DNA of 64,000 bases from Dactylonectria macrodidyma (taxonomy: Eukaryota; Ascomycota; Sordariomycetes; Hypocreales; Nectriaceae), in assembly GCA_020744425.1 (NCBI GenBank), contig JAGMUV010000029.1, forward strand, positions 839,909 to 903,908. Reading direction: 5' to 3'. A program made the translations under genes and the position numbers. Shown piece by piece: positions 19,974 to 32,080 of the stretch. Position 1 is the stretch's first letter. Every line of letters starts with the position of its first letter. The notes beneath the pieces are model-generated. The model made no database searches. It was not told the DNA's origin and saw only the letters and a program-made list of their open reading frames with translations.

Positions 19974-20860
19974 GGATTACCAACGACAGAGATAGTCAAG
20001 TAGAAGGTGGCCATGGAGCGACAGCAACTTCATCGTATCAAATAAAACCACGGCCAATTTCCCCTTCCTCCCCGTTTGTGGTCCCTTTTTCAAGATATCA
20101 CGGGTCGATGAACAAAGTCTCTGATACTGCAAGGCTGGATGAAGCCACTCGGGCCGTAAGAGATTTCTGTGTGAATCTTGGTCATCTCTAGCTGCCATAG
20201 AAATTTTGGTGTGAAAAGGGGAAGTAAGGAAACCTAAGCGAAATTGCTGAATTCCACGTGACAGGTTAGCCTTATATGACTAGCAAAAAAGGTTTATTGA
20301 AACAGCACGACTCATCAAAGCATGAGTAAACGAAAGAATCGGTCCTGAAGAGAAAGTGTCGCGAACTTTAGGCTCTGGATGTTAGATTGGATCATGTACA
20401 AAGCACCTGATCGGGCGGTCACGTGGTGACCTCCAGGGTTGAGACTGCCTATTGGTGCAGATACCTCAGGCCCCCACTTTTAGTGGTAATTGGAACACAT
20501 ACGCAGTCACGGCCGGGAGACCTCCCAGATACACACAGACAATACACACACAATCAAGTCATCTAAGTGCCACGCTAGCTTTCCGACACTGGACCCCCCT
20601 AGTACTACGCATTCTAAAAAAAGCCGCGTGCGGCAATGGGCGTCCTTGTTTTTGTCTTCGGGTCCCGCAACTAGAGATCTATATACTCCCTGCCTGCGCC
20701 CACGTGAGGTGGTTGAGCAGACTTCCAACGCATCTAGAATCATGACAAAGTGTCGCACTGAGCGTGCTTAAAGGGTTAAAGCGAAGATGATGAGCAGCAG
20801 CAGTGTGTTGATTGATTGTTGTCTAAAGTGCGGGGTACTCTACCCCACAGGTTTTACTTG
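19974..20860. other. Intergenic, no gene recognised
   Basis: Only short frames without motifs. It includes an ACACAC-rich patch at 20531-20552. The right edge is the insertion site of a MITE, with TTTACTTG at 20853-20860 as the left target duplication. Confidence 0.4.
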
Positions 20861-21443
20861 GGCAATTGATAGGGGTGCTACACCATTTTGATACACGTGC
20901 TACACCTTACGGGTGCTACACGTTTTGCAGCCTCCTATTGGTCTAAAAATTATCTGTTAGTGCAGGTAGTATGCACTAAATTCTGCCACATTATCGCCGG
21001 CTGCCCACCAAAATTTCGACCTATCATTCACATCACGACGCATTGCAATATCGACTCCACCGCCATTGTTTGCCCTGCCCACAACATACCTTGCCTCGAA
21101 GCTCCACAATGCCTTCACCGAATATTAACATCGCTAACATAAGCCGCCGCAGAAGTCCAATTAGCCCGTCTAATCCCTCTACATAAACGCAATCGCGACC
21201 ATTGCCAAGCAACTCAGATCACTCAAGCAGTTCAACCGCCAGCCTCCAAATCTGTCACTAGAAGGGAAGATCCTGCTAATTAGTCCTCTGTTAGGGCGTG
21301 GTGTAGCGCACTGGCTTCACCGCCTTGGCAGGGTAGCCCCACTAGCTGACACATTTTTTTAACCAATAAAAGGCTGTAAAACGTGTAGCACCCGTAAGGT
21401 GTAGCACGTGTATCAAAATGGTGTAGCACCCCTATCAATTGCC
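20861..21443. mobile_element. 583-bp non-autonomous DNA transposon (hAT-like MITE)
   Basis: Left end GGCAATTGATAGGGGTGCTA and right end its inverted complement define terminal inverted repeats of about 83 nt with only a few mismatches, most of them C/T or G/A. Flanks are TTTACTTG (20853-20860) and TTTAGTTG (21444-21451), an 8-bp target duplication with one mismatch, which is the length made by hAT transposases. Each TIR holds three spaced copies of TGCTACAC about 20 nt apart, like hAT subterminal binding sites. The 400-nt interior has no open frame with transposase motifs. Superfamily assignment is inference from duplication length. Confidence 0.8.
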
Positions 21444-21451
21444 TTTAGTTG

Positions 21452-22807
21452 AAGCACGCAGCTGGATTACTAAGCACAGTTGTTTCCTGAGGCTTGTTGA
21501 GATTATGCCTGGCCTGTGACACAAAGGAAGTGGACCCTATGCATGCGGCGTACTAGGCAAGAAGCTTAAATTGTGGATCACGCGCGCGGGGTACGTATGG
21601 GGTAAGAACGCTAATTTGTCTAACATGGTAGTGCATAGCAACCTGCTTACCGAAATACGCTATGCCCATCCTCACGGAGCTAGCGAATACGTCGTATACA
21701 GGGATATCAGCCTCCCGGGTATCAACAATCAGCTTTCGCCGGTGTCATTGTTGTCACCTCGGACTTTCAGTGGTGGAACTAAGGCAGTCTAGATACCAGC
21801 ATGCTTGCTTCTTCCGTATCTTGTTGCTATCCATCCCATGCACAGATGCTTAGTCATGCTTGGAGATGCTTGCTCAAGGCTTCTTGGCCCAACGTTGAAT
21901 ATGTTTCTCGATATTGATACGAAACGTTAAAATACACGCACGTAGTATGAAATACATCGATAGATATTACACATAAATGTCAGATCCCGCCCGCCTATGG
22001 TTCAGTTCTCGTTCCGGGTTTCGGATATAGACAAGTTGGACCTCGTCATTGTTTTCTCCATACTCCACCACATACGTCTTGTGGCAAGTAATGCCTTTGG
22101 GATCTACCCTTATTTTCGATCTGTCGGCATTCGAGGACACACTCGCACTCGCGACCGCAGGTCGGCTTCTGCTGTGGCCACTCGTTTGCTTCGAGCCGTA
22201 GTTCGCATGGATTGGACTCAGAATGCGCGGGCCTGCTGCTGGTTCGCAGGACACCTGCCATTGCTGATGCGGATGTATCATATCAAGATGAACGCGATGT
22301 GGGTGCACAAAATGACAGGGAGTTATGCAACAGTCCCCCCCCTGTCCCTTATCGACCTCAACGTCGGCACTTCGGAGAATGCCAAGACCAACCTGCAGCT
22401 GCAAGCTGGAGAAACACTGTTTTACGCCCGCCCAATGTCGGCACTTGCCACTCGCGAGAGCCTATGGGCATCCCCCTTGCGGCCGATTTGTCAGCCCTCC
22501 CATCAGAAATCGGAAATCGCCAAGACTGCGCGATCCAAAATCCATGTCACGGCATGTACACCAGATTGGACTAGTTAGTAAAAGTGAAATTGTGGGCCTT
22601 CGGGGTCATTATGGAAGAAACTATACAAAACCTTAACAGCTTAGCGCAAAGGCTCTATGAGGTGTCCCCCGCAGGCGGAATATAATCAGTCAATCAATCA
22701 ATTAAAATCCATGCCTCATGTCTTCCAAATAGGAGGGGAGGTCAATTGTGGTCGGACGATGGCTTCGGTAGCGTGACCTGATCAGCTCCATCAACTCCTG
22801 TGACAAC
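21452..22807. other. Intergenic, no gene recognised
   Basis: Overlapping open frames exist on both strands at 21967-22636, but none starts convincingly at an ATG or shows a known motif. A small secreted or species-specific gene cannot be excluded. Confidence 0.35.
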
Positions 22808-24864
22808 ATGCCGAGCGACGTTCTCAACTTCAACAGGCCCTGCAATGCTTGTCGCCGCCGCAAGGTTCGCTGCGATAAGGCACGGCCCTGCAACAACTGT
22901 GTCCGCCATAGAGTTCCATGTGTCTACAACGCACCGCGAGAATCTGTCATGAACCAGCAGCTGCTTCATGACAGGGTCGAGCGGTTAGAGCGTATAGTGG
23001 AAAACATGGCCGCCCCCGGCCCATCTCTCCAACACTCTCAGCGAAGCAGTTGCTCATCTGGAAACAGCCTCTTTAGCAGTTCTGATGGCGGTTCAGACAT
23101 TCCTGCTGATGACAGCAGCCACGTGTTTCGGCCGGGAAGCTCCCATCACATAGGACCAGATTCATGGATGGGCATCGACCAGTTTGCCTGTGAGCCCCGG
23201 CATCTCAATTTCAATTTTGACAATGGCACTGAGCAGGAGCCGTTGAACTGGTCTCTGAGCCCAGCAAGCCCGAAACCCAAAGACGTTTCTCACGTTCATC
23301 TTCCGATATATAAGGAAGATGCGCTGATGAACCTGTTTTTTGACCATGTTGAACCTTTCATTCGCACCAGCCATAAGGGGCACTACTGGCAGATGGTGGT
23401 GGACTATCGACAAGGCACCTGCGCTTATGCTCGCGAAGTGGAGGCTCTCATGTTCGCCACGCAATACATAACGGCCACGGTTCTACCGACATCGTTCATC
23501 CAGGAGCAGCTTGGCGTGTCTAAATCGGAACTGAGCAACCAACTTCAGAAGGCCACTGAGCTCGCACTCAACTGGGCGAACCTGATGGGGAGCCGAAATA
23601 CTGTCCTCTTAAATGCTCTACTCTATTACATTGTGCGTGAACATGTTTACCCTTACTGCCATCCATGACTAACTAATAGGATAACAGACCTGTCAGTTCC
23701 ACACTGGGAACTGTGAAGTTGGCTCGACTTTACTTGGTCTTGCGTCGGGAATTGCTAGGCGGATCGGCATGCAAAGAGATCCAGCTTACCACGGCCACGC
23801 GGCGTGGATTGTTGAGATGAGGCGACGAATATGGGGCCACATCGCTGCCCTGGACGCGCAGTCTGCTAATATGGATGGGTTGGAATCGGTCCTGCTGACT
23901 CTCGGTGATGTTCAGAGGTCGCACAACGCCAATGATGCGGACTGGAAGTCGTCCCCATTGGTGGAAACCGACCCTGGACCTCCCGATAGGGAGGGATTTA
24001 GTGACGCTACGGTGCCTCTCATAAGAAGGGAACTCAGTAAGGCATGCCACAACCTTTTCAAGGCCCGAGGAACAATATCGAGTTGCAAAGATCTCGTGGC
24101 GATTGTTGGCGAAACCGAGACATACCTGCGGTCCAGGTTTATTCAGCACTTCGACGGATCCAATCCAATGCAACCAGTCATCACTCATTGGCACAACGCA
24201 ATGATCAAGTCGTTACATGTCTTGATACTCTACTTCCACGCATCACCATCAAAACTAAAGCTACAATGCCACGTGTTTGATCAACTCCAGGGCCGGTGAG
24301 GATGCATCCCCAGGTTTTTGATTTACCTTCATTAACAATTGCAGGGTCTATGATGATTGTCTCGCTTGTCTTGAGGAATTTGAACAGGGAGAAAAGGCAG
24401 CGACATCGCACCATTGGCAATGGGCCTTCAGATGGCCAATTCCAATTCATTGTATTGCGGGTTTGCTTTCGGGTCTCGCGCGACTGCCTAGCCATGCGGA
24501 TACAGATCGGGCATGGGCGCAGATTGACGTGGTATTCCAACGTTACAACAACGAGGATATCTCCATGGCAAAGACTCTTGCATGGAACTCCGTCGAGAAC
24601 TTGTGCGACCAAGCAATGCTAAAGCACCCGAACCGCGTGCACGAGGGCCGGTCATATGTCAAACGCATTCATAAGAATGGTTCCCCTATGACGGCCTGGG
24701 AGCCGCACAGAGCAGGAGCGGTGTCATATGGCGGCATGGGTTCTATCGACTTGAGCGAAAGAATCATCAGGCAGCCCGATGTATCCCAGAGATTTTCCAG
24801 AGAAGCCATGAATTCGGATTTCTCAGCTGACGGCATTGATGCCATCTTCTTCAACTTGGATTAA
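22808..24864 (+). CDS. Zn2Cys6 transcription factor with fungal_trans domain
   Basis: Three exons (22808-23632, 23688-24295, 24345-24864) encode 650 aa. Intron 1 (55 nt) has the branch GACTAACTAAT and intron 2 (49 nt) is also GT-AG; both joins preserve frame. The N-terminal zinc cluster is CNACRRRKVRCDKARPCNNC then VRHRVPC (residues about 12-39), followed by a heptad-like stretch (QQLLHDRVERLERIVENM) for dimerisation. The middle homology region reads LLYYITCQFHTGNCEVGSTL then LGLASGIARRIGMQRDPAYH, and EMRRRIWGHIAALDAQSAN is the hallmark of the fungal_trans domain (PF04082). It should be a nuclear, DNA-binding regulator. It is 2.8 kb downstream of the DUF1593 gene with a MITE between them. No pathway-specific partner is evident, and the gene shows no lesion. 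Confidence 0.9.
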
Positions 24865-24943
24865 AATAACGGAATTCTACCTATCGGCTTCTGAAATTAG
24901 CATTCTCATGGCGGAATACTAACCTAAATAGCCCTGCAGTGCT

Positions 24944-25335
24944 CTAAGAATCGTTTGCTTCACTCTCCAACCAAGTCACCAGTCTCTCCCTGCCCATCGA
25001 TCTAGCGAGATTAGCGTATGTCCAGCAGCCATCCCTAACTATAGCATCCTTTTTTGCTCCAAAGCTGAAAAGGAGTGGAATGGTTTCGGAGGCCTCCTTT
25101 TCTAGGAGCTGGAGAGCGTATATAATAGGCGTCGCCCTATCTATATCTTTAATATCAACTTTAACTTCAAAATCTTGAATAAACATAATAATCTCCTTCT
25201 CAAATCCTCCCCTTGCTGCGGCATGCAAGCTGTTAAAGCTACACGGGCTACTCGGGTGAGCTCTGCGTTCTAAAAGTAACCTAACTATACTAAGGTGCTT
25301 ATAGTAAAGAGCTAGGAAAAAAGCAGTAATTGATA
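24944..25335 (-). pseudogene. Ankyrin-repeat protein, C-terminal fragment
   Basis: The minus strand reads TAFFLALYYKHLSIVRLLLE, then NSLHAAARGGFEKEIIMFIQ, DIKDIDRATPIIYALQLL and a terminal capping helix (LARSMGRERLVTWLESEAND). These are two to three ankyrin repeats (TPL..A...GH..IV.LLLE; LH.AA..G). There is no start codon and the frame fades upstream of 25335, so only the protein's tail survives. Partner specificity cannot be inferred. Confidence 0.65.
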
Positions 25336-25883
25336 CGTGAAGAACCAGTCTTGGGCCTGGTGCTTAAGACTGGCATTATATGTAACATCACGTGAGGAAG
25401 GAGACCCTATACTCCCTCGACAACTGTAGTCTTAGCTCGTCATCCATCTTTCTACATCTACATGACAACCTCACTTTATGTGACCTCCGCGATGTATTCG
25501 CATCAAATGGTAGCAATTGCAAGCTATCGCACAGTCAAGCCTGCGATTTAGTTCGTCAAGGCCCCAGGCACCAGCCAACCAGGTCCTAGACCATCAGGCC
25601 TCTATCGGCCAACCCAACACGATCCTTGGTAGCACGACCAGCAACCGCCCAGATCCCTTTTGACAACGCAGAAGCAGCACCCGCTCTGCACCCCCTCGCG
25701 ATATCATCTCTTGGTGAGGCTCGCACTTAAGCACGATATCCTTGAAAGGAGAATGCCTGAAACATTAGGCCCATGAATCGGAAACCAATTTGGAACACTC
25801 CTCTGACAGCCTAGAGACCGCCACTCTTGCTGACTTCACCAAGCAACTATTGCGCCAAGAAATAAGCATTACGACAAGTCAAG

Positions 25884-26300
25884 ATGGCTCGATCTCACAA
25901 TGGCTCAAGTGAGGGAGAACAGTCTAGACAGGTTCCCCCGCCTACAGGCCTAACTACAATACCCAAAAAGAAACGCTTTTCTACATCGCCACAAGACATC
26001 GAGCAGCTCGATAAGATGACGATGTCAGCCTGGCTTAAGGAGCCTTCGAATACTAAGGCCACAGGCTGGGGCATTCGATACGCCCATCTACTAAGCCAGA
26101 AAGCGACTCAGGAAGTTCTTGAGACTCTGACTGTATGGGATAGCGATGTAGTCCATGCCCTTCAACACTTCATCTCAAAGTTTGCTGCCCGTGATGGCAA
26201 CGCACAGGAGCTTCTCGCATTGCCCCCAGCTAAGGCTGACGATTTGGCTCATCTTGGCTGGTGGCGAAAGGCCATTGTGACAATGCTGAGACCAGTGTAA
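25884..26300 (+). CDS. Hypothetical protein, 138 aa
   Basis: An ATG-led frame encodes a protein with a polar N-terminus (PPPTGLTTIPKKKRF) and a helical middle (LDKMTMSAWLKEPSNTKATG; VWDSDVVHALQHFISKFAAR) ending DDLAHLGWWRKAIV. I do not recognise the family. After WRKAIV the frame runs into a TAA, but the +1 frame continues as DNAETSVKLITVRAPTGLTD and a proline/serine-rich tail to about 26480, so the gene may carry a frameshift or an unrecognised splice. The opposite-strand repeat frame begins at the far end of that tail. Coding status is uncertain. Confidence 0.4.
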   Translation: MARSHNGSSEGEQSRQVPPPTGLTTIPKKKRFSTSPQDIEQLDKMTMSAWLKEPSNTKATGWGIRYAHLLSQKATQEVLETLTVWDSDVVHALQHFISKFAARDGNAQELLALPPAKADDLAHLGWWRKAIVTMLRPV

Positions 26301-26399
26301 AGCTGATCACCGTAAGAGCCCCCACCGGCCTGACCGATGACGAGGTCGAGCCACCTGATCCTCGGGATGCCTCAAGACCCCAGAGGAAGTCATCTGGGC

Positions 26400-27165
26400 T
26401 CACCTCTCAGCATCGCCAGGGGAGCCGCCGTGGCTCTCCACCGCCCACTTCATCTGAAACAGACGACTCCTCACTCCTCGACGGTCGAACTCACCGGTCT
26501 CCTCTTGTGATCGTAGTCTTGCGGCTCTTTCCCAGAAACGCTCTTCCGCGTGTCGTTGTGTAACAGCCGCCATTGTGCGCCTGAGTTCATCTTCCGGCAC
26601 CGTGACGGTATTACGCCAGGCCACTGCCTGCGCCCGGTGGCCCCGTTCTTCAGCGCGCTGGCGTTTGATATCATCCCATGCACGAGCAACCTCGTCAGGC
26701 CGAACTCTTATCGGCTCCTTCCGGGGCTGGGCGGGTTTCTGAGATGCTAGTTGCCTGGCGATAGTGGAGCGGGACGATTCTTGTCTTCCACGGGCCTGTG
26801 TTTCGGCGTGTTGTCGGTCCAGATCGTCCAATCTTTGGCGGATCTCGTCAAGCGGGACTCTCACCGGCTCCTCTCGGGGCTTGGCCTCGGTCTGTTGAGA
26901 TTCTCCTTGTCTTCGTAGGGTGCGTCCTTTGGCGTGTCAGTGGTCCAGGTCTTCCAACGTACGTCGGACCTCGTCAAGCGGAACTCTGACCGGCTCTTGA
27001 CGGGGCTGATGGGTGCTCTGGTATGCCAGGGAGCTTGGAATAATCGAGTGAGGTGGTCCTGACCTTCCTCCGGCTCCGTTTCGAGTGCGTCGGCCATCGA
27101 GATCTTCCACCGTGCGGCGGATTTCATCGATCGGGACCCTGACCGGCTATTCGCGGGGCATCGTA
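26400..27165 (-). pseudogene. Degenerate protein with five tandem 35-52-aa repeats
   Basis: One minus-strand frame runs through about 250 codons broken by two internal stops (the TGA at DLDH-stop-HAKG and a TAG before the first repeat). Repeat openings are PVRVPIDEIRRTVEDLD, PVRVPLDEVRRTLEDLD, PVRVPLDEIRQRLDDLD, PIRVRPDEVARAWDDIK and VTVPEDELRRTMAAVTQRHA, spaced about 105-156 nt apart. Each unit is an acidic/basic amphipathic helix followed by an RQE/PREEP-type linker. The family is not recognised. The stops fit C-to-T changes (CGA to TGA, CAG to TAG). Because the frame stays open over all five units, this was once coding. Confidence 0.55.
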
Positions 27166-28968
27166 CAAGCGGTCTCGTCGTAAACATGTGCACTGAAAGC
27201 GGGAAGCAGAGGGGCAAACAAACGTGGCCATGCTCGGTATGAGACGAAACTGGCATCGTGTATCGTCTAGTTGCCCGAGCGTTTGGAGGATTGACTGGGT
27301 GTTTGGGATGCAGCGCACGGACCTTGCATTTGTCCTAATGACCACAGATTGATCGTCATGTTCGTTCTGAATTCAGCAACCTTCATTCAACGTCGAGGAT
27401 TCCTTAAGAAACTTGCGCATCAATTGCACGCCTCTCCCTGGCGCCTATTGATTATTCGAAATGGGAGAGCATAGATACCGATTCCGAGCCAGAAGCCTCG
27501 CAGCAGCAGGCGCCTATGGTGAAAGCAAGCCGATCACTTGATCCAGCCGTCCTGGGGTCGGCTGCGTCACCCTTGACGACGGCACAGAGCGCGTCCGGGT
27601 CTATCCAAGCCGTCATCGTGCGGTGTGAGGTTAAGAAACGCAAATTTCCACCTTGGTCTACCATCAAAATCACTGAAGATCACCCTGTCTTCTCGCGGCC
27701 TGTGCCTAATATCCTAAGGCTCATTGAGGTTCCGGTGGTCCTGGACCGGGTAGGCACTCAGTCTAGCAACCAGGTCGACCTTGACAATTAGTCAAATTAG
27801 ATCCTTGCCCTTACTCAAAGTAGATCCCTGCCCTTAGTCAAAGTAGATCCTTGTCCTTGGTAAGAACAAAGAGATCTGTGCTTTTGGTTAAAGACGTCCT
27901 TGCTCAAAAGATGTCAAAAACTGGAAGACAGTTGATGTTGCTCAGCTGGGAAAGATAGAAAACGTCTTCCAAGACTCTATTGTTATCGATGGCTGGGGTT
28001 GGGAAGAGACCGATTTAGAAAATAGTGGAGATAATATGGATATCGGCTAATGAGAGGGTTTTGACATGTAAAATACCGGGCTATAACAGGCTTAATCTTG
28101 CCTCAGGCACTAAGCGTCTAGTGACAAGGCAGTAACCGCGAGTTATCGCAAACGATTCTTGACCTTCCACCCTACCGCAAGCTAGCCTGCTCTATGAACC
28201 AGAAGAGGCTTATTAATGCAGCACTTAATGGCTCCCTGACTATCTCCCGGAAAGCTTGACCAGATCCATGTCATGCTATGTATGTATGTACTTAGTGTTT
28301 GGCGCTATGGATGAAGTGGATGATTGCTGACGCCAGAAGAGGACAGTGGCTCCAACCGCTCAGCACCTGCCTGCGGATATGGGCGCTCCTGTCTGAGCCT
28401 CGCTAGCCATATACAGTAAGGGCCGCGAAACATGTCCGCTAACAGAATATTGAATGATTTCCTACATAGACCACATACCTGTGGCGCATTGTGGCTGGGT
28501 ACCGTGCGTGGTTAAAAGCAGTGCATACCTTGGCCGGAGGGACATAATAAAGCTAGAAACCGCTCCTGTCATCCATGTTAGCCAGAGCCACAAATGGATA
28601 GGCAGAAATGTTAGTACTACCTTGCAGTCTTATTCTATGTCTAATGGATAATCGCACTATACACCGCCACATAATCCCAATTTTGGTCCTAATATTCAAT
28701 TAGCGGACAAGTTTCGCGGCTGTTACTATACCAGACGCTAGCGTATCGCCTATCTCTTTAGTTCAGTTCTATTCACTAGTCTAATTATGCTCTATGCTTC
28801 GCTTAGCGTAAGATACGGTTATGCCATTACGGTAGAGACAATACGGTAAGAGTAATACGTAGAATCACTTATATAAACGTTTGGAAAATTCTGCTAGCAG
28901 AAAAAAATATATGGCCTGATTAATAAACCCCTGTACATATATAACTGAGTGAGTTACTCGTTCCTACG
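27166..28968. other. Intergenic, no gene recognised
   Basis: Apart from a 23-nt tandem repeat (27792-27860) I see only short frames. Composition becomes A+T-richer toward the right, leading into a decayed region. Confidence 0.4.
27792..27860 (+). repeat. 23-nt tandem repeat, three units
   Basis: Units begin TCAAA(T/G)TAGATCC and repeat at 27792, 27815 and 27838 with one to three differences each. Confidence 0.8.
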
Positions 28969-29352
28969 TTACCTCCCACCCCTGCTCATCCTAGGATTCA
29001 TATTACGCCTACCCTTAATTGTCTTCCTGAATGAGGTAGTTTCATTCTTCTCCCACTCCTCAATTAAACACATACTTATTATAGAATCTTCAATCCAAGA
29101 GTCCTCCGTGCGAGAACGTCCCTTCCAACTCACAAGATATTTAAACTTTCCATAACGAGATCGTTTCTTAAGTAGCATGATGCTAGTGTAGTTTCCTACT
29201 ATGGCGTTTGTACGTAGCATCGAAATCATTAACCGTATCAGCTGTAATATCGTCTTTCTTAACCTATGAATTGTCATGAATAGTCTGCCCACTTCACGAG
29301 ATAATGACTTGTTCTCCCCGCTGAGACTTAGCCAGCAGTGCTTCAGCCTCAT
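28969..29352 (-). pseudogene. Chromodomain-like relic
   Basis: The minus strand contains GKFKYLVSWKG then RTEDSWIEDSIIS and IEEWEKNE. This matches the chromodomain core (YLVKWKGY....TWEP...L...LI..F), with a shortened linker and SWIE for TWEP. Chromodomains occur at the end of Ty3/gypsy integrases and in host chromatin proteins. It could be the 3' end of the decayed gene at 29870-32080 on the same strand or a separate retroelement scrap. No integrase motif is seen beside it. Confidence 0.45.
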
Positions 29353-29869
29353 ATATACTATCGTCGTTGGCTTTTAAACGAAGGATGCCCATACTCCGAA
29401 GAGAGGAAATAGCCGCCAGACTCGATATTCTTTGTCGAGTGGAGGGTTGAGGCGATGTTATCTCATTGCCGATCTTGGTGGATATTTATTCATAACTAAC
29501 ACAACTTGGTGCAGTTACTAGGACGATGGGTTCAGCGTCGCTTAAGGGTTGACCAGCTTCTACGGATAACTATGTCCAGTCATATCAAGCACTCAGCTAT
29601 ATAGCATAAGGGAGAAGATAGGCATCGTATGTTAAAGCATTGTATTCTAACTACATCCTAGCCTGGCTGTCTAGGTTAACTACCTAGCTTTAATATTCCT
29701 AATTCCCTGCTAATATCATATAGTAGCACACCTAAAGGCTCGTATACGCTATCCTAGAATAATTATATAAACTTGGCCCCGTTTCTCCTTTAGCTTGCGG
29801 GCTATTCTTCGCCTATTGAACTCCATTAAGACGTATAGTAACTAAGTTACTAGGCAGACTTGACATTTA

Positions 29870-32080
29870 CCGCTAATAACGTCCTAGAGTCTCTCACGAC
29901 TCTTGAGTTTCGTAGAGTAATGCACTTATAGACTCTCGATGGACCGTCCTGGATGGGCCTTATAGAACTGCTAGTGAATCTCAGGCCATGCTAGCATCTC
30001 CTTGCCCTCCTTTAACGCGATGAGAAGATCATCTTCCTGTGGGGTGTATTTAGCTCTAGGAGCTGAAGCACGCTTGACCCTGCTCCTTATCTATATCGAT
30101 AGTAAATCAACTCAATCCCGAACTATGCTACTAGTATGCTCATGCTTTGTATAAGGAGTCCAGTCGAACTGTACTTAGAAAGTTGTTTTGCTATTCTTAG
30201 TTATGCGCTTAAGCGAAACATTCTTAAGCGGCCATTCCTCAAAGCTGGCGAGAACTGCCTTGACTTCGGTTTCATCGGACGTCGCCTAGGATGATATTAG
30301 GCTGAGGATACCTCTTGCCTGGGTATTCTTCCCCCTGTAGGTTGACTGGGTAGATCTAGATCTTAAAGACGGTCTTCTATGACGAGGGCGCTTAATATTA
30401 ACTGCTGCATTATGTAGTAAACCGGCGGAGGGCCTCGAGACCTTGCGGCGCTCCTGAAATATCGCAAAGTCATGCTCAGTATTTGAATCGTCTAATGTAG
30501 TGTATAACGAGGACGGGCTGAGCATGCGAGATGCTGGCGTCCGATCACTTGGTACCGATCGTGTGTTGTTCGTTAGGCGTTAGCGAGTGGTATACCCATA
30601 GCGACGGCGCTTGATGCTAGCTAAGGGCTTATGGGAATGACGGCGTTTGCCTCGTCGCTTTCCATAAGCCTCATCCTCGTCCTCGTCCTCATCGCCATTA
30701 TGATCCCGCTCACTGTCCTCAGTGCTCTGAGCAGGATGGTATTTGGCATCGTCGAGCAAGGCCTTAATAGGAATGCTCCCACTGCATCGCCTTGACCTGT
30801 CGGCCCCATCGAGCTCTAGAGACTGTTGACCCCTTTCGTCGTTATCATTATTGTCGTCGCCGTCGCTGTCGTCACTCTTATAGTAATCACCATGGAGCAT
30901 ATATGAACCTCGGGCTCTTTGTCTAGGGGCCTGTGTACGGGAGCCTCCTAACCCCGTAGAACAAGGTTCAACGTCGCCTCCACAACGGTCTCGGCCCCAT
31001 CTCATGTTATCAACTGGTTGCTTCCCCGAAGAGCAGACTTCAGGTTCCTGAGTGCTGCTTGCGTGTTGGCTGAGATCCATGGCCATTGGACTAAGGCCGC
31101 TCTGACCCGAAGTGCCTCCCGCTTGAGCCTGGATAGGGTTTTACAGCGTCTCGTCCTTTGAAAGTAAGGAAGGTGAGGGAGGCGTGGACGGTGTGGTTAA
31201 GCCTGACGAGAGAGACATATCCGTTAGGTAGGGTGAGGCATACCCAAAACCCGATTCAGTGGGGGTCGATTCAACAATGTCCCCGCAATGATCAGCCTCC
31301 AGGGTGTCTCCATACTCAGTGCTGTTACTATGCTCCTCCTGCGGGGAATGATTCTTACCCTCGGTTGCCGCAGGAGGCGGTTGAGCGAGGACGGACAAGG
31401 ACTGAGGATCATTGTCCGGCTCTTCACTACCTAAGACTAATGGTAATAGTGCATTAAGGGGTACTACATTTTTAGTTATAGTTAGCATTCTACTAGCCAG
31501 ATCACTAAGATTAACTTATCAGCCCGGAATAGAGTTAGGGGTGGCTACCGGGGCGATAGTGTATTTAGGAGACATCTTACAGATACCCTGTTCTTTATCT
31601 TTTTCCATAGTAATAGCAATCTCTATCAGTCCTCATAAGCTTCTTATCTCAGGATAGGGATTCTAGGATACTACTTTGACTATTACTGCCGCATTTAGGC
31701 GTGTTATTCTGAAGACTTAGCGTCTTGACGCTGTTACCTGCTCTCTTATCGCCGGGATAGGGGGGAATGGAATTAGAGATAGCTTTCAGAGTAGCGGCAT
31801 GATTCGGTGTGTTGATGCTGTCCCTTGCGTTATCAATGGTAGCAGAACGGATCACCTCGTCAATGATTTCCTCTATTGACGGGAATCCTGCGTAGGGATC
31901 GACGTTAGTCAAGTCCTCCCCGCCTATAAAAGGCCAAGGATTCTCTGTGTCACACGCTATAGACTGAGCAAAGGAGGCATTAGAAAGGGCTGACCGCAGC
32001 TCGGGATTCCTTGCATGAAGATTGGGCTTTCGTTTTAGCTTAGAAGGATCCCATTGCTTGATCTTCAAGGGATGGTCCAT
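29870..32080 (-). pseudogene. Decayed acidic, Myb/SANT-like nuclear protein gene
   Basis: Several minus-strand blocks lie in gene-like order. From 32080 an ATG-led frame starts MDHPLKIKQWDPSKLKRKPN and includes PFIGGEDLTNVDPYAGFPSI; next a Ser/Thr/Pro block (31488-31141); then an acidic/basic block (31086-30580: YYKSDDSDGDDNNDNDERGQ, then GDEDEDEDEAYGKRRGKRRH); then DETEVKAVLASFEEWPLKNV; and finally a SANT-like segment KYTPQEDDLLIALKEGKEML, W.EIH, PGRSIESLQVHYSTKLKSRE (about 29960-29870). Multiple stops separate the blocks, many at codons expected to be CAG or TGG. A nuclear DNA-binding role is inferred from the SANT-like tail. This resembles repeated Myb-like genes in Eurotiales, but I cannot name it. 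Confidence 0.5.

Noticed and set aside
21290..21345. A-box-like TAGCGCACTGG inside the MITE, suggesting a tRNA or SINE
   Set aside because: No B box follows and the element has TIRs and a target duplication, so it is a DNA transposon.
21967..22636. Overlapping open frames on both strands
   Set aside because: None has a convincing ATG start, splice sites or a recognisable domain, so I left the region as unassigned.
30660..30700. Trinucleotide-like CCTCGT repeats as a microsatellite
   Set aside because: They encode the acidic DEDEDE stretch of a larger decayed gene, so I did not list them separately.
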